A stretch of 50,470 nt of DNA from Candidatus Woesearchaeota archaeon. GTDB taxonomy: Archaea > Nanobdellota > Nanobdellia > Woesearchaeales > GW2011-AR4. The translations under genes were made by a program, and so were the position numbers. Shown piece after piece: positions 12,977 through 21,431 of this stretch (the stretch's first letter is position 1; the number at the start of each line of letters is the position of its first letter). The stretch is taken from assembly GCA_018303185.1 (NCBI GenBank), contig JAGVYR010000003.1:1-50470 (forward strand), given 5' to 3'. Below the pieces are notes generated by a model that ran no database searches, had not been told where the DNA came from, and worked only from the letters and a program-made list of their open reading frames with translations.

Positions 12977-13300
12977 ATGAAATGCCCAATGTGTGAGCAA
13001 GGAATATTGAAGCAGGGAAAAATTAAGGAGCATATGTTCGGAGTTTACCTAGGGGAGTTTCCTGCTGAAATTTGCAGCAAGTGCAATGAAAGCTTCACAA
13101 GCCCTGAGACAACAAGGGCAATAGAGGAAGAAGCGAAGAAAAGAGGGATATGGGGCATGGCAAAGAAAACAAAGATAACAAAATCAGGCAATTCCCTTTC
13201 AGTCAGGATTCCAAAGGAAATTGCCAGATTTCTGAAACTGGAGAAGGGCAAGGAAGCCTATCTGCATCCGGAAGGGAATAAACTGGTTATTGAGACTTAA
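12977..13300 (+). CDS. Putative antitoxin: YgiT-type zinc finger fused to AbrB/MazE-like domain
   Basis: CPMCEQGILKQGKI...EICSKCNESF followed by KITKSGNSLSVRIPKEIARFLKLEKGKEAYL. Confidence 0.8.
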   Translation: MKCPMCEQGILKQGKIKEHMFGVYLGEFPAEICSKCNESFTSPETTRAIEEEAKKRGIWGMAKKTKITKSGNSLSVRIPKEIARFLKLEKGKEAYLHPEGNKLVIET

Positions 13301-13358
13301 TGCCTTTATAGAAAAGTGACAATAAACATTTATATACCCTTCAGCTAAAAATCAAAAT

Positions 13359-13799
13359 ATGGTTTCGGGGCTTGTGGAGACAGTGCATTCTCTTTCCACG
13401 ATAATAAGGCGGCTGCATTACCTCCTGAAGGATATTTACAGGTATGTCAGCAAGCATGACGGTAAGCATCCTATCAACAATCTGGAGGAAAAGGGCCTGA
13501 TCAGGCGGAATCTTAGCCTTTACAAAAGGCTTTCTGACAACATGACGAGCGCATTCCTTGACGTGATAAGGAGAGACGGGCGTGACCTGCAGAGGACTGC
13601 AAGAGAAAAGCCTGAATACCTGCCTTATGTCCTAAAAACTTATGGCGAATTTGACAGCATACTGAATGAATTGGTAAGCGAGTCCCATACCAGCATAAAG
13701 ACCTCAATCTACCTGAGGCAAAAGGCAAAGCATTTGCGTGCCCTGAATTACAAGCTCAAACAGCAAACTATAAAAGAGGCAAGGAAAAGATTGAGGTAA
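13359..13799 (+). CDS. Hypothetical helical protein
   Basis: 146 aa open frame, ends just before the PAC2 gene. Confidence 0.6.
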   Translation: MVSGLVETVHSLSTIIRRLHYLLKDIYRYVSKHDGKHPINNLEEKGLIRRNLSLYKRLSDNMTSAFLDVIRRDGRDLQRTAREKPEYLPYVLKTYGEFDSILNELVSESHTSIKTSIYLRQKAKHLRALNYKLKQQTIKEARKRLR

Positions 13800-13800
13800 G

Positions 13801-14511
13801 ATGGAGATAAATATGTTCAAAAAGCCGAAGAATGTGACCCTGATAGATGCATTTCCCGGCTTCGGATTAGTGGGGACGATAGCTGGAGAGTTCCTCATTG
13901 AGCACCTTGGGGTTGAGCAGATAGGCAAGGTTGTGATGACAGAAGTTCCTGCAATGGTTGCCATCCATGGCAGTAAAGTTGTAGAGCCCTTCGGCATTTT
14001 TTACAGCAAAAAATACAATATTGTCTTATTGCATGCTATAATGGCTTCCCACGGCCATGAATGGGAGCTTGCCGACATAATAATGAAGCTGGCCAAGGAC
14101 TTAAGCGCCAGAGAGATTGTGTCTTTGGAAGGCGTCGGGAGCGGGGACGGGAGTGAAGGGGGGAGGGCATTTTTCTTTGCTAATGAAAAAAAGAATGCTT
14201 CGAAATTCGAGAAGATGGGCATCAATGTGCTGAAAGAAGGCATAATCATCGGGGTAAGCGGCGCCCTGCTTTTGCGCACTGAGAACGTGCCTATAAGCTG
14301 CATCTTCGCTGAAACCGCCTCCAATCTTCCGGACAGCAAGGCTGCTGCAAAAATAATTGAGGTTCTTGACAAGTATCTTGGCCTTGATGTCGATCCAAAG
14401 CCGCTGCTTGAGCAGGCTGAGAAATTCGAGGGCAAACTGCGCGGGATATTGGAGCAGGGCGCCAAGGCACAGGAGCTGTCTGAGCAGAAAAGGATGAGCT
14501 ATGTTGGGTAG
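13801..14511 (+). CDS. PAC2-family / proteasome assembly chaperone-like protein (COG2047-like)
   Basis: LIDAFPGFGLVGTIAGEFLIEHL...HGHEWELADIIM...GALLL. Confidence 0.85.
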   Translation: MEINMFKKPKNVTLIDAFPGFGLVGTIAGEFLIEHLGVEQIGKVVMTEVPAMVAIHGSKVVEPFGIFYSKKYNIVLLHAIMASHGHEWELADIIMKLAKDLSAREIVSLEGVGSGDGSEGGRAFFFANEKKNASKFEKMGINVLKEGIIIGVSGALLLRTENVPISCIFAETASNLPDSKAAAKIIEVLDKYLGLDVDPKPLLEQAEKFEGKLRGILEQGAKAQELSEQKRMSYVG

Positions 14512-14578
14512 TGAATTTTTATAATTTTCTATAGAAAGGTTTTTATTGTATTGAGAAAAAGTAGAGTCTGGTGATATT

Positions 14579-14920
14579 TTGAGTTCAGAAAGTGTGTCTA
14601 AAGCAATTGAAATTATGATAACTGTATCAAAGAATCCAGACAAGTTCTATACTGAAGAGAATAGGATGGCCATGATAAAGATATTAGCGGATGTTTTTAG
14701 AGAGATAACTCCACTGGTAAAAGAGTATGAGGAACATACTTTTCAAAATTCAAAGTTATCTCAATGTGCCAGGGATTTAAGAGTTATAATAAATGAGATA
14801 AATGGAGGATTAACTCACCCAACCCAGATACTTCCGAGAATGAAAACGGTCCATAAAGCACTAATAGATATAGAGGCTGTTATGAATATGGAAAAAAAGA
14901 AAGTTGGTAGCCTTAAGTGA
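14579..14920 (+). CDS. Hypothetical helical protein (TTG start)
   Basis: 113 aa open frame. Confidence 0.4.
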   Translation: MSSESVSKAIEIMITVSKNPDKFYTEENRMAMIKILADVFREITPLVKEYEEHTFQNSKLSQCARDLRVIINEINGGLTHPTQILPRMKTVHKALIDIEAVMNMEKKKVGSLK

Positions 14921-15527
14921 TTCTTATTTTGATTTCTCACTTACTCCTAATTGTGATAGTATATCACAAGCTAGAAGTCCAAAATTTTTAACTTTCAGCC
15001 ATTTTAACCCAATTCTTACTATCACATTTTATGGTGCCTAAACCACTTTTTTCTCAATACTGCCTTTAATGGCTCACTTTACTTCCTGGATGGTGGATTT
15101 TTATTTAGTCTACGCATAAGTCGGGAATCTGCATAGCACCACCCTCGACCTCTTGCCCCAGGTACAGTCCACTTGGCTGTTGACCCTCTTGTGTCTAAGG
15201 CTTTTGTTCAAAAATCGGCAATCCAGAGATGTTTGCGGAAGTTTTCTTTGCTCAAAGCCCTATTCGAACACTCACTTTTTATCTTTCACATCTGTTCATG
15301 AGCTATTATTTTCAATATTGTAAAAATTAAATTGAGGCTATATGGTGATTTAATAGCTATATTAAAAGATAAATAATGCAAAATAATGTTGTTTAATAAC
15401 TAGAAGGTTATATAATTGTTTTAATATTTATTTCCTATCGGTATTATACGCCTAAATTATTTAATCTTTGCCAATTGATGTATTTTTCAAAAAGATTTAA
15501 ATTCTTTGAAGATAATGAAAGAGCAAA

Positions 15528-16283
15528 ATGGCAAAAAAGATGGCTTTTCTGACGGTAATTTTTGTGCTGATTTTATCTGTAATTTCCGGATGCAATGGAG
15601 AAAACATTGGGAAAGATGATGGAGAAGCAATAGAAAAAAGCAATGAAAAGACTAATGTAAAGCCAATAAAAATAAACAATGGGAATGATGAGATAATCAT
15701 CAATGCCGAAGTGGTTGATAAGCCAGCTGACATGGAAAAAGGGCTGATGTTCAGGGAAAGCCTTGGAGAAAATGAAGGCATGCTGTTTGTGTTTGAGGAA
15801 GAAGGGAAGTACAGCTTCTGGATGAAGAACACTTTAATTCCTTTAGATATGATTTTTATTGATGCCGGCGGGAAAATTGTGGGCATTGAGAGCGCAGTTC
15901 CCTGTGAAAAAGACCAATGCCCAACCTATGATCCTGCTGAAAACCATCTTTATGTCCTGGAAGCCAATGGCGGGTTTGCAGAGAAAAACGGAATAAGAAT
16001 TGGAGACATGATTAATCTGAAAGAAGCTCAAAATCAGGAGCCAAATACAATTCCTAGCGAGCCTGAAAGCATGACCCAGGGGCTGTGTGAAAGCGCAAAT
16101 GGCTATTGGAACGAGTGCGGAAGTGCATGCGCTGGAACAGGCGCAGACTTTTGCATCCAGATGTGCGTAACGCAATGCGAATGCGGCGGTATTGCAGGAT
16201 TTGGCTGCCCGGCAGGATATGAATGCGGGCTTTCAGGGAAAATTGCAGACGAGATGGGAGTGTGTATTGACGGGAAAAAATAG
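15528..16283 (+). CDS. DUF192-domain secreted/lipoprotein with Cys-rich C-terminus
   Basis: Signal with SGCNG lipobox-like segment; FRESLGENEGMLFVFEEEGKYSFWMKNTLIPLDMIFID (DUF192); Cys-rich tail. Confidence 0.85.
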   Translation: MAKKMAFLTVIFVLILSVISGCNGENIGKDDGEAIEKSNEKTNVKPIKINNGNDEIIINAEVVDKPADMEKGLMFRESLGENEGMLFVFEEEGKYSFWMKNTLIPLDMIFIDAGGKIVGIESAVPCEKDQCPTYDPAENHLYVLEANGGFAEKNGIRIGDMINLKEAQNQEPNTIPSEPESMTQGLCESANGYWNECGSACAGTGADFCIQMCVTQCECGGIAGFGCPAGYECGLSGKIADEMGVCIDGKK

Positions 16284-16332
16284 AAAAATTTATAAAGAAC
16301 TCTCCCAAAGAACAGAGGAGAGGTGATGTTTA

Positions 16333-16554
16333 ATGTGTATGTGCGGAAAGTGCAAAAAAATTACTGGCCTTTTGCTGCTTGTCGCGGGAGTTCTGTTCCT
16401 GCTTCAGGATCTGGCAATCTGGGACTTCTGGGGCCTTAGCTGGTATACAGTAGCGCTGCTTATAGCTGGCGTCGTGAAATCAGCTTCATGCCATTGCCCT
16501 GATTGCAATGCGTGCTGCTCCGGCTCAATGCCTGCAAAAGGAAAGAAGAAGTAA
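16333..16554 (+). CDS. Small Cys-rich membrane protein
   Basis: MCMCGKCKK...two hydrophobic stretches...CHCPDCNACC. Confidence 0.55.
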   Translation: MCMCGKCKKITGLLLLVAGVLFLLQDLAIWDFWGLSWYTVALLIAGVVKSASCHCPDCNACCSGSMPAKGKKK

Positions 16555-16766
16555 ATTTTCTTCTTTATTTTTTTATTTTCTTTGTTACAAGCATTGCTTT
16601 TCTGAGAAATGATATTGACTCGGAAGTTTTTTGTGCCGACGAGTCCTAATTTTACCCGCCATATAGGTATGACGGCTTAATCCTAGGTTACGCATTCAAG
16701 ACTTTATTATTCATAAGTAGTTACAAATAGGAATATTTATAAAGAACCTTTGGATCCCCCTTCCAA

Positions 16767-17075
16767 ATGGAAATGCCTTCAAACATCGGGGAATTAGCGA
16801 ATAAGATATCTGGACCGATTGCAGTTGTGGCGGGTAGTGCTACGGGGCTCTTGCTGGGGTCCGGTAATGTGACTCAAGCTAAATATACCGGATTAGCCAT
16901 GGTTGCAGCATTAGGTGTTAAGACATTTACGGAAATGTTTTCTGAGAAGAGACAGGGCTCGATTCCGGATAGCATAATTCCATTAGGCTTTAGCATTGGT
17001 GGAGGTATAATCTGCTTTTACGCAGAAAAAACATACAGAATAATTGAAAATGCTGGATATTTTTTGGGTTTTTAA
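16767..17075 (+). CDS. Hypothetical small membrane protein
   Basis: 102 aa, hydrophobic segments. Confidence 0.5.
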   Translation: MEMPSNIGELANKISGPIAVVAGSATGLLLGSGNVTQAKYTGLAMVAALGVKTFTEMFSEKRQGSIPDSIIPLGFSIGGGIICFYAEKTYRIIENAGYFLGF

Positions 17076-17198
17076 TCTCATATGCGCAACAATTGCAAAT
17101 TCTTATAACGAAAGACCTAAGTTTTTAATAGCATTTGTTAGGCCTTTCGAACATAATAGGGGCTGATTGATATTAAAAATTAACAGCCCCGATTATAG

Positions 17199-17252
17199 CA
17201 TGAATGTTTAGCGCGGGTAAGGCACAAAATGCCATTACCCGAATCATTCATG
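17199..17252. repeat. Large hairpin overlapping the 3' end of the recombinase gene
   Basis: GCATGAAT...ATTCATGC outer stem and GGGTAAGGCA...TGCCATTACCC inner stem. Confidence 0.6.
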
Positions 17253-17981
17253 CCCATTCACTTTCTCAAACAATTCCTCAGAGATAATTCCCTTGTGGCT
17301 GCCATTGAACAGCTTCCCCCTGTAACGGACTTTTCCAATGTAGGTCGGGTTTTTCAGAATTTCATAGAGAGTGGAAATGGGCAATTCAAACTGCTTTGAT
17401 ATCTCCTTGTAATGCACTCCGGAAGCCCTCATTTCGAAGATTTGGCGCACTTTTTCTGATTCAGCAGGGTTTTCCACTAACTTCCCATTTCTGTAAAAAT
17501 AGCCCATTGGAGCCCTGTTTAATGCCTCTCCAGAAGATATCTTCCTGTCAAAGGCCATCTCCACCCTTTCCTTTACCATGCCTCTTTCAAGCTGCGCAAA
17601 CACTCCAATAATCTGGAAAAAGGCTTCCCCCATGGCAGTTGTGGTGTCAATCTGCTCAGTAACGGATGTAAAATTCACTCCCTTTTCCTTCAGCTCCTCA
17701 AGTATGGAAATCAAGTCCTTCAGCTTTCTGGAAAACCTGTCAATCTTGTAAACCAGGAGGATTGTGAATTTCTTTGCATTGATGTCATCCATCATGTTCT
17801 TCAGGGCAGGCCTGTTCATTGAGCCGGCGGAATAGCCCGCATCAGTGTAGAGCTTGAAGACCTTCCAGCCGCGGGCTGTACAAAATGCCCTGCATCGCTC
17901 AATCTGTGCGTCTATGCTAATGCCTTCCTTGGCCTGCTCTTCTGTCGAAACTCTTACGTAAATACCGGCTTTTTGGGTCAT
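17244..17981 (-). CDS. Serine recombinase (resolvase + recombinase domain), short/C-terminally truncated
   Basis: AGIYVRVSTEEQAKEGISIDAQIERC, YKIDRFSRKLKDL, AQLERGMVKERV, LKNPTYIGKVRYRGK; ends abruptly after SEELFEKVNGHE. Confidence 0.9.
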   Translation of the reverse strand: MTQKAGIYVRVSTEEQAKEGISIDAQIERCRAFCTARGWKVFKLYTDAGYSAGSMNRPALKNMMDDINAKKFTILLVYKIDRFSRKLKDLISILEELKEKGVNFTSVTEQIDTTTAMGEAFFQIIGVFAQLERGMVKERVEMAFDRKISSGEALNRAPMGYFYRNGKLVENPAESEKVRQIFEMRASGVHYKEISKQFELPISTLYEILKNPTYIGKVRYRGKLFNGSHKGIISEELFEKVNGHE

Positions 17982-18084
17982 GGGGCTTGTAACCTCGAAA
18001 TTTCCGGCTTTAAACCATTCCGGTATGGGTTCCCTTTTTGGAATACTAGTGTAGCCTTATTGGAATAGAGTATATAAAGGTTTG

Positions 18085-18274
18085 CATTATTTTGACGGCT
18101 TTGTTGAAAATTTCGCTGCGCTTGGGTTAGCGGCTTTCACCCAATTTACGTACAGCATAAAGTATCGGTCATGTCCCGCAGGGAGCGACCCCTTGACCTC
18201 TGTTTGATGGAAAAATAAAATGGGCTCACCTTATGCCGCTAACCTTCATTTTCAACAAAGCCCATTATTTTGGC
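18085..18274 (+). mobile_element. MITE-like hairpin element with perfect 15-bp TIR, nested 10-bp IR and 12-bp TSD (11/12)
   Basis: GGCTTTGTTGAAAAT (18097-18111)/ATTTTCAACAAAGCC (18248-18262); nested GGTTAGCGGC/GCCGCTAACC; flanks CATTATTTTGAC and CATTATTTTGGC. Confidence 0.75.
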
Positions 18275-18280
18275 ATTATG

Positions 18281-18685
18281 TTTTTATTTTGGAATGTTTT
18301 ACCTAACCAAATGAAACCAGGCCAACCAAATGGGATACTGCGAGCTGTAGGCAACATTGAGCCGTGGCATGATGCGGCAAAAGATGTAATACGGATAAGC
18401 ATCGAGCTCAGAGATGACGGCACTTACATACGAAGCACGAATAGTTTTTGGGAAAAAAGAAAACCACGAAACCCATCAGAAACCGACAGATCTTTCGTTA
18501 AAGTGTATGATTCAGGCATAGCATTGGAAACTCTTCTTGAGGAATTGGAAGAAACAAAAGAAATGCTGTCAGGCAAGGGTTTTAAAGTTAAGATGGGAAT
18601 AAACCAGCGTCTTGCCCATGAAATCGATCTTAGAAGACTTGGAAAGTATCAGGTTCTTTTTGACGATTATTCAAGTGCAAATTAA
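18281..18685 (+). CDS. Hypothetical protein
   Basis: Open frame; listed start at 18233 lies inside the hairpin element, so an internal Met (18281 or 18311) is more likely. Confidence 0.45.
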   Translation, partial: FLFWNVLPNQMKPGQPNGILRAVGNIEPWHDAAKDVIRISIELRDDGTYIRSTNSFWEKRKPRNPSETDRSFVKVYDSGIALETLLEELEETKEMLSGKGFKVKMGINQRLAHEIDLRRLGKYQVLFDDYSSAN

Positions 18686-18843
18686 TCACTTTTGTTTTTT
18701 TAAGCCGAGTTTATTTCTTTCAATATAGCAAATATTACAATAAAATATTCTATCAATGCTTAAATCTTTTAATTTTACCTTAAAATAAAACTTTTAGGAA
18801 ATGATTAAAAGTATTAGAACAAGAAAAATGAAAAAAAATAAAG

Positions 18844-19485
18844 TCAGTAATTGACTAAGACTTTCTGCGCTGGATCAATGCTCAATATGTTTTCCTTGGC
18901 CTGAAGCTGCTTGAACTGCTCGTCCAGCTTGAGATAAGGCTTTCCGTTAAAGTACTTTTTGGCTATTGGAATTCCCTTCTCTATCATAGAGGAGATGTAA
19001 TTTCCAACCAAATTTTCTGAAATTTCTGTCCTTCGGTAAATGTCATGGTAGCTTACAAGGCCTTTATCATCTTCCAGAGCGTAGAGCACCATGAAGATTT
19101 CTTGTTCGGTCTTTGTCAAGGGCTTTACATCAAACTGCCTGCTGCCTTCTGAGGCAAAAGAAGCCTGTTTCTGCAAAAAAAGCTCAATTTTATCCAATCT
19201 TTCAGCCAATTTGTCAATTTTAGAGTCACTCTGGAAAATATGCTCATAATTTGACTGTATTTCTGTCGTGTTTTCGTTAATAGCCTGCAGATGCTCTTCA
19301 AATTCCTGCTTTACGCTCTCAAATGCCCTTTTAATGGCAGAACTGCCCTTGCCCTGCTTTTTAATCACAGAGCGCTTCCTCTTCTGAAAATAACTGTCAA
19401 AAATGCTACTCACCCCCCTAAGAATGATGATTTCGAGGTAGCTTAAAAACTTTATTGTTGGGCAAAATATAGCATCAGAAATCAA
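18844..19485 (-). CDS. Coiled-coil protein with C-terminal winged-helix-like domain
   Basis: Central coiled coil, then LTKTEQEIFMVLYALEDDKGLVSYHDIYRRTEISENLVGNYISSMIEKGIPI; probably starts downstream of the listed Met. Confidence 0.65.
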   Translation of the reverse strand: MISDAIFCPTIKFLSYLEIIILRGVSSIFDSYFQKRKRSVIKKQGKGSSAIKRAFESVKQEFEEHLQAINENTTEIQSNYEHIFQSDSKIDKLAERLDKIELFLQKQASFASEGSRQFDVKPLTKTEQEIFMVLYALEDDKGLVSYHDIYRRTEISENLVGNYISSMIEKGIPIAKKYFNGKPYLKLDEQFKQLQAKENILSIDPAQKVLVNY

Positions 19486-20157
19486 TTAAAGGGGCCTTGC
19501 AGCCTTCTGAAGGTAATATTTTTCCCTGCCCTTTCTAACCACGGAAACATCACTTTCCTGCTCTATTTCGTCCAAAATGCGGTAGAATGAGCTTTTGGAG
19601 CATAATCCCTGTTCCTCAACTATCATGTCCTTCAGCTGCAGTGCGCCAATCTGTCCGTATTTCCTGATGTAAGAAAGGATAAGATTCTTCACATAATCCT
19701 TTGAATTCCTTGTTATCTTTTTTATGACTTTTTCCCTTATTGCCGCCTGCCTCTGCCTCTCCAAAACCTGAAGCCTTTCCTCAATCTGCCTTATTGCCTC
19801 AGGATGTGATTCTCTTGGCCTGGAGACGGGAGTATGCATGACCTCAGGCTCACTTTTCTTCTGCTCCTTTATCGCGTCAATCTTCTCGTTCAGCATGCTG
19901 ATTTTTCCAAGCAGATGGTCATAGGAGTAGTAGCTGTCCACAATCCTCTTGATGTCTTCCGGCCTTTTAGGGATGTAAGAAAGCTCTGTCTGCAGCTGCC
20001 TTGTCAGCTGCTCCTGCTGCTGGCTTTTCTGGTGCAGAAAGGATATCCACTGCTGCAAGGAGGCAGTGTCCTTCTTGACGTTTGCGAAGGATTTTGCGAG
20101 CACATTATGGAAGTGCTGAAACCTCGGATCCTCCTTTTTCTTTCCCAGCCAGAGCAT
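19486..20157 (-). CDS. Coiled-coil protein with C-terminal winged-helix-like domain
   Basis: IGALQLKDMIVEEQGLCSKSSFYRILDEIEQESDVSVVRKGREKYYL; abuts the previous gene. Confidence 0.7.
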   Translation of the reverse strand: MLWLGKKKEDPRFQHFHNVLAKSFANVKKDTASLQQWISFLHQKSQQQEQLTRQLQTELSYIPKRPEDIKRIVDSYYSYDHLLGKISMLNEKIDAIKEQKKSEPEVMHTPVSRPRESHPEAIRQIEERLQVLERQRQAAIREKVIKKITRNSKDYVKNLILSYIRKYGQIGALQLKDMIVEEQGLCSKSSFYRILDEIEQESDVSVVRKGREKYYLQKAARPL

Positions 20158-20201
20158 AATCCTGCTTATTTCAAAGATTTTATTTAAATATTTCGTTTTC
20201 C

Positions 20202-20350
20202 CGGGACTTCTGTGGGAATTATCTGGGACTATTATGGGACTAGCTTTGGAATTATCGTCGATAACAAGTTTGGAATAAGTGGGAATTTAATGGGACTAAA
20301 TTGGGAATTAAATGGGAATGAAATGAGACTGGGCTGGGAATGGGCAGGAT
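20202..20350. repeat. 11-bp phased iteron-like array, consensus (T)GGGA(A/C)TNNNNN
   Basis: GGGA(A/C)T or one-mismatch units starting at 20203, 20214, 20225, 20236, 20247, [gap], 20271, 20281, 20292, 20303, 20314, 20325, 20336; exact 11-nt steps within both blocks (20203-20247 and 20281-20336). Confidence 0.9.
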
Positions 20351-20519
20351 TATTCAAGCAATAAAAAAATCAAAAAACAACGTGAAAAAAGGCATAGAAA
20401 AATTTAAAAAACGGGCGATAAAAAGAAGAAACATTGGGAAAAACCATCAAAAAATACCAATAAAAAAGATCAAGCAGCAAGACCTAAAGCACTGGAAAAA
20501 TGCCAAAAGTGAGACCTAA
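20340..20519 (+). CDS. Possible very basic 59-aa peptide
   Basis: MGRIIQAIKKSKNNVKKGIEKFKKRAIKRRNIGKNHQKIPIKKIKQQDLKHWKNAKSET; may only reflect A-rich sequence. Confidence 0.25.
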   Translation: MGRIIQAIKKSKNNVKKGIEKFKKRAIKRRNIGKNHQKIPIKKIKQQDLKHWKNAKSET

Positions 20520-20720
20520 AAACGGCATTTTGAAAAGGTTAATAAGGCAGTAACTTCCAGAAGGAGGCTAAAAAGGCTAAAAGTGAGTGCCTGTATATAG
20601 CTTTTCAGGCCTTCTGGGACCTAAAACAGCTGCTTTTGGCTGAAAGTGAGTGTTCCAATAGGGCTTTTCAGGCATTTTCAGGGGTTTGAAGAGGTTTATT
20701 CAGCAAAAGTGAGTGTTAAA
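20506..20720 (+). repeat. Degenerate tandem repeats each starting AAAGTGAG(TG), ~63-bp spacing
   Basis: AAAGTGAG at 20506, 20580, 20643, 20706; units at 20580 and 20643 share AAAGTGAGTG-N5-ATA-GCTTTTCAGGC. Confidence 0.7.
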
Positions 20721-21362
20721 ATGAGCTATATTGGGTCAAAATCCGGGCTTGCGGTGGCTCTTTCACGGCTAAAGGTGTTTGAAAGGCCTAAGGTGATGGC
20801 TGAGCAGTACCCTACAGACTCTGAGATAGCTGCTGAAGTGCTCTGGACAGCTCATATGAGGGGCGATTTAAGCAGCCATGAAGGGAAAGTGAGTGTTGAC
20901 TTAGGCTGCGGAACCGGCATATTGGGCATTGGCTGCCTTCTTCTTGGGGCAAAAGAGTGCTTCTTCGTGGATTCTGACCCTGAAGCAGTGGAAATAGCCA
21001 AATCCAACTACTCCAATATGGAAAGTGAGCATTCAATAGAAGGGGGGGCCCATTTCGTATGCCGGGACATAGCCCTTTTCTCCGGGAAGGCAGACATAGT
21101 AGTGCAGAACCCTCCTTTTGGAGTGAAAGTGAGGCATGCAGACAGGCCCTTTTTAAATAAGGCCATGGAAATTGCCCCGATTGTGTACAGCTTCCATAAG
21201 AGCGGGAGCAGAAAATTTGTCGACGGAGTGTCGAGGGAAAAAGGATTCAGGATTACTGATGTCTGGGACTTTGATTTTCCTCTGAAAGCGGCTTTTGGGT
21301 TTCATTCCCGACGGATAAAAATGATACCTGTCAGCTGCTTCAGGCTGGAGAAGGTTGTTTGA
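20721..21362 (+). CDS. METTL5-like / COG2263 RNA (rRNA) adenine methyltransferase
   Basis: EQYPTDSEIAAEVLWTAHMRGDL, VDLGCGTGILGIGCLLLGA, NPPFGV. Confidence 0.85.
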   Translation: MSYIGSKSGLAVALSRLKVFERPKVMAEQYPTDSEIAAEVLWTAHMRGDLSSHEGKVSVDLGCGTGILGIGCLLLGAKECFFVDSDPEAVEIAKSNYSNMESEHSIEGGAHFVCRDIALFSGKADIVVQNPPFGVKVRHADRPFLNKAMEIAPIVYSFHKSGSRKFVDGVSREKGFRITDVWDFDFPLKAAFGFHSRRIKMIPVSCFRLEKVV

Positions 21363-21431
21363 CGACGACAAATTTAGAATCGCCCCTATTTGTATACGGA
21401 AATTTTTTGTACTAAATCTCAAGTTCACTCA

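Noticed and set aside
14921-15527. RNase P RNA or SRP RNA
   Set aside because: I could not find the universally conserved RNase P or SRP helix 8 motifs on either strand by eye; left as unidentified.
20202-20350. CRISPR array
   Set aside because: The repeat unit is only 11 bp with ~6 bp conserved and no spacer-length intervals or cas genes; better described as iterons.
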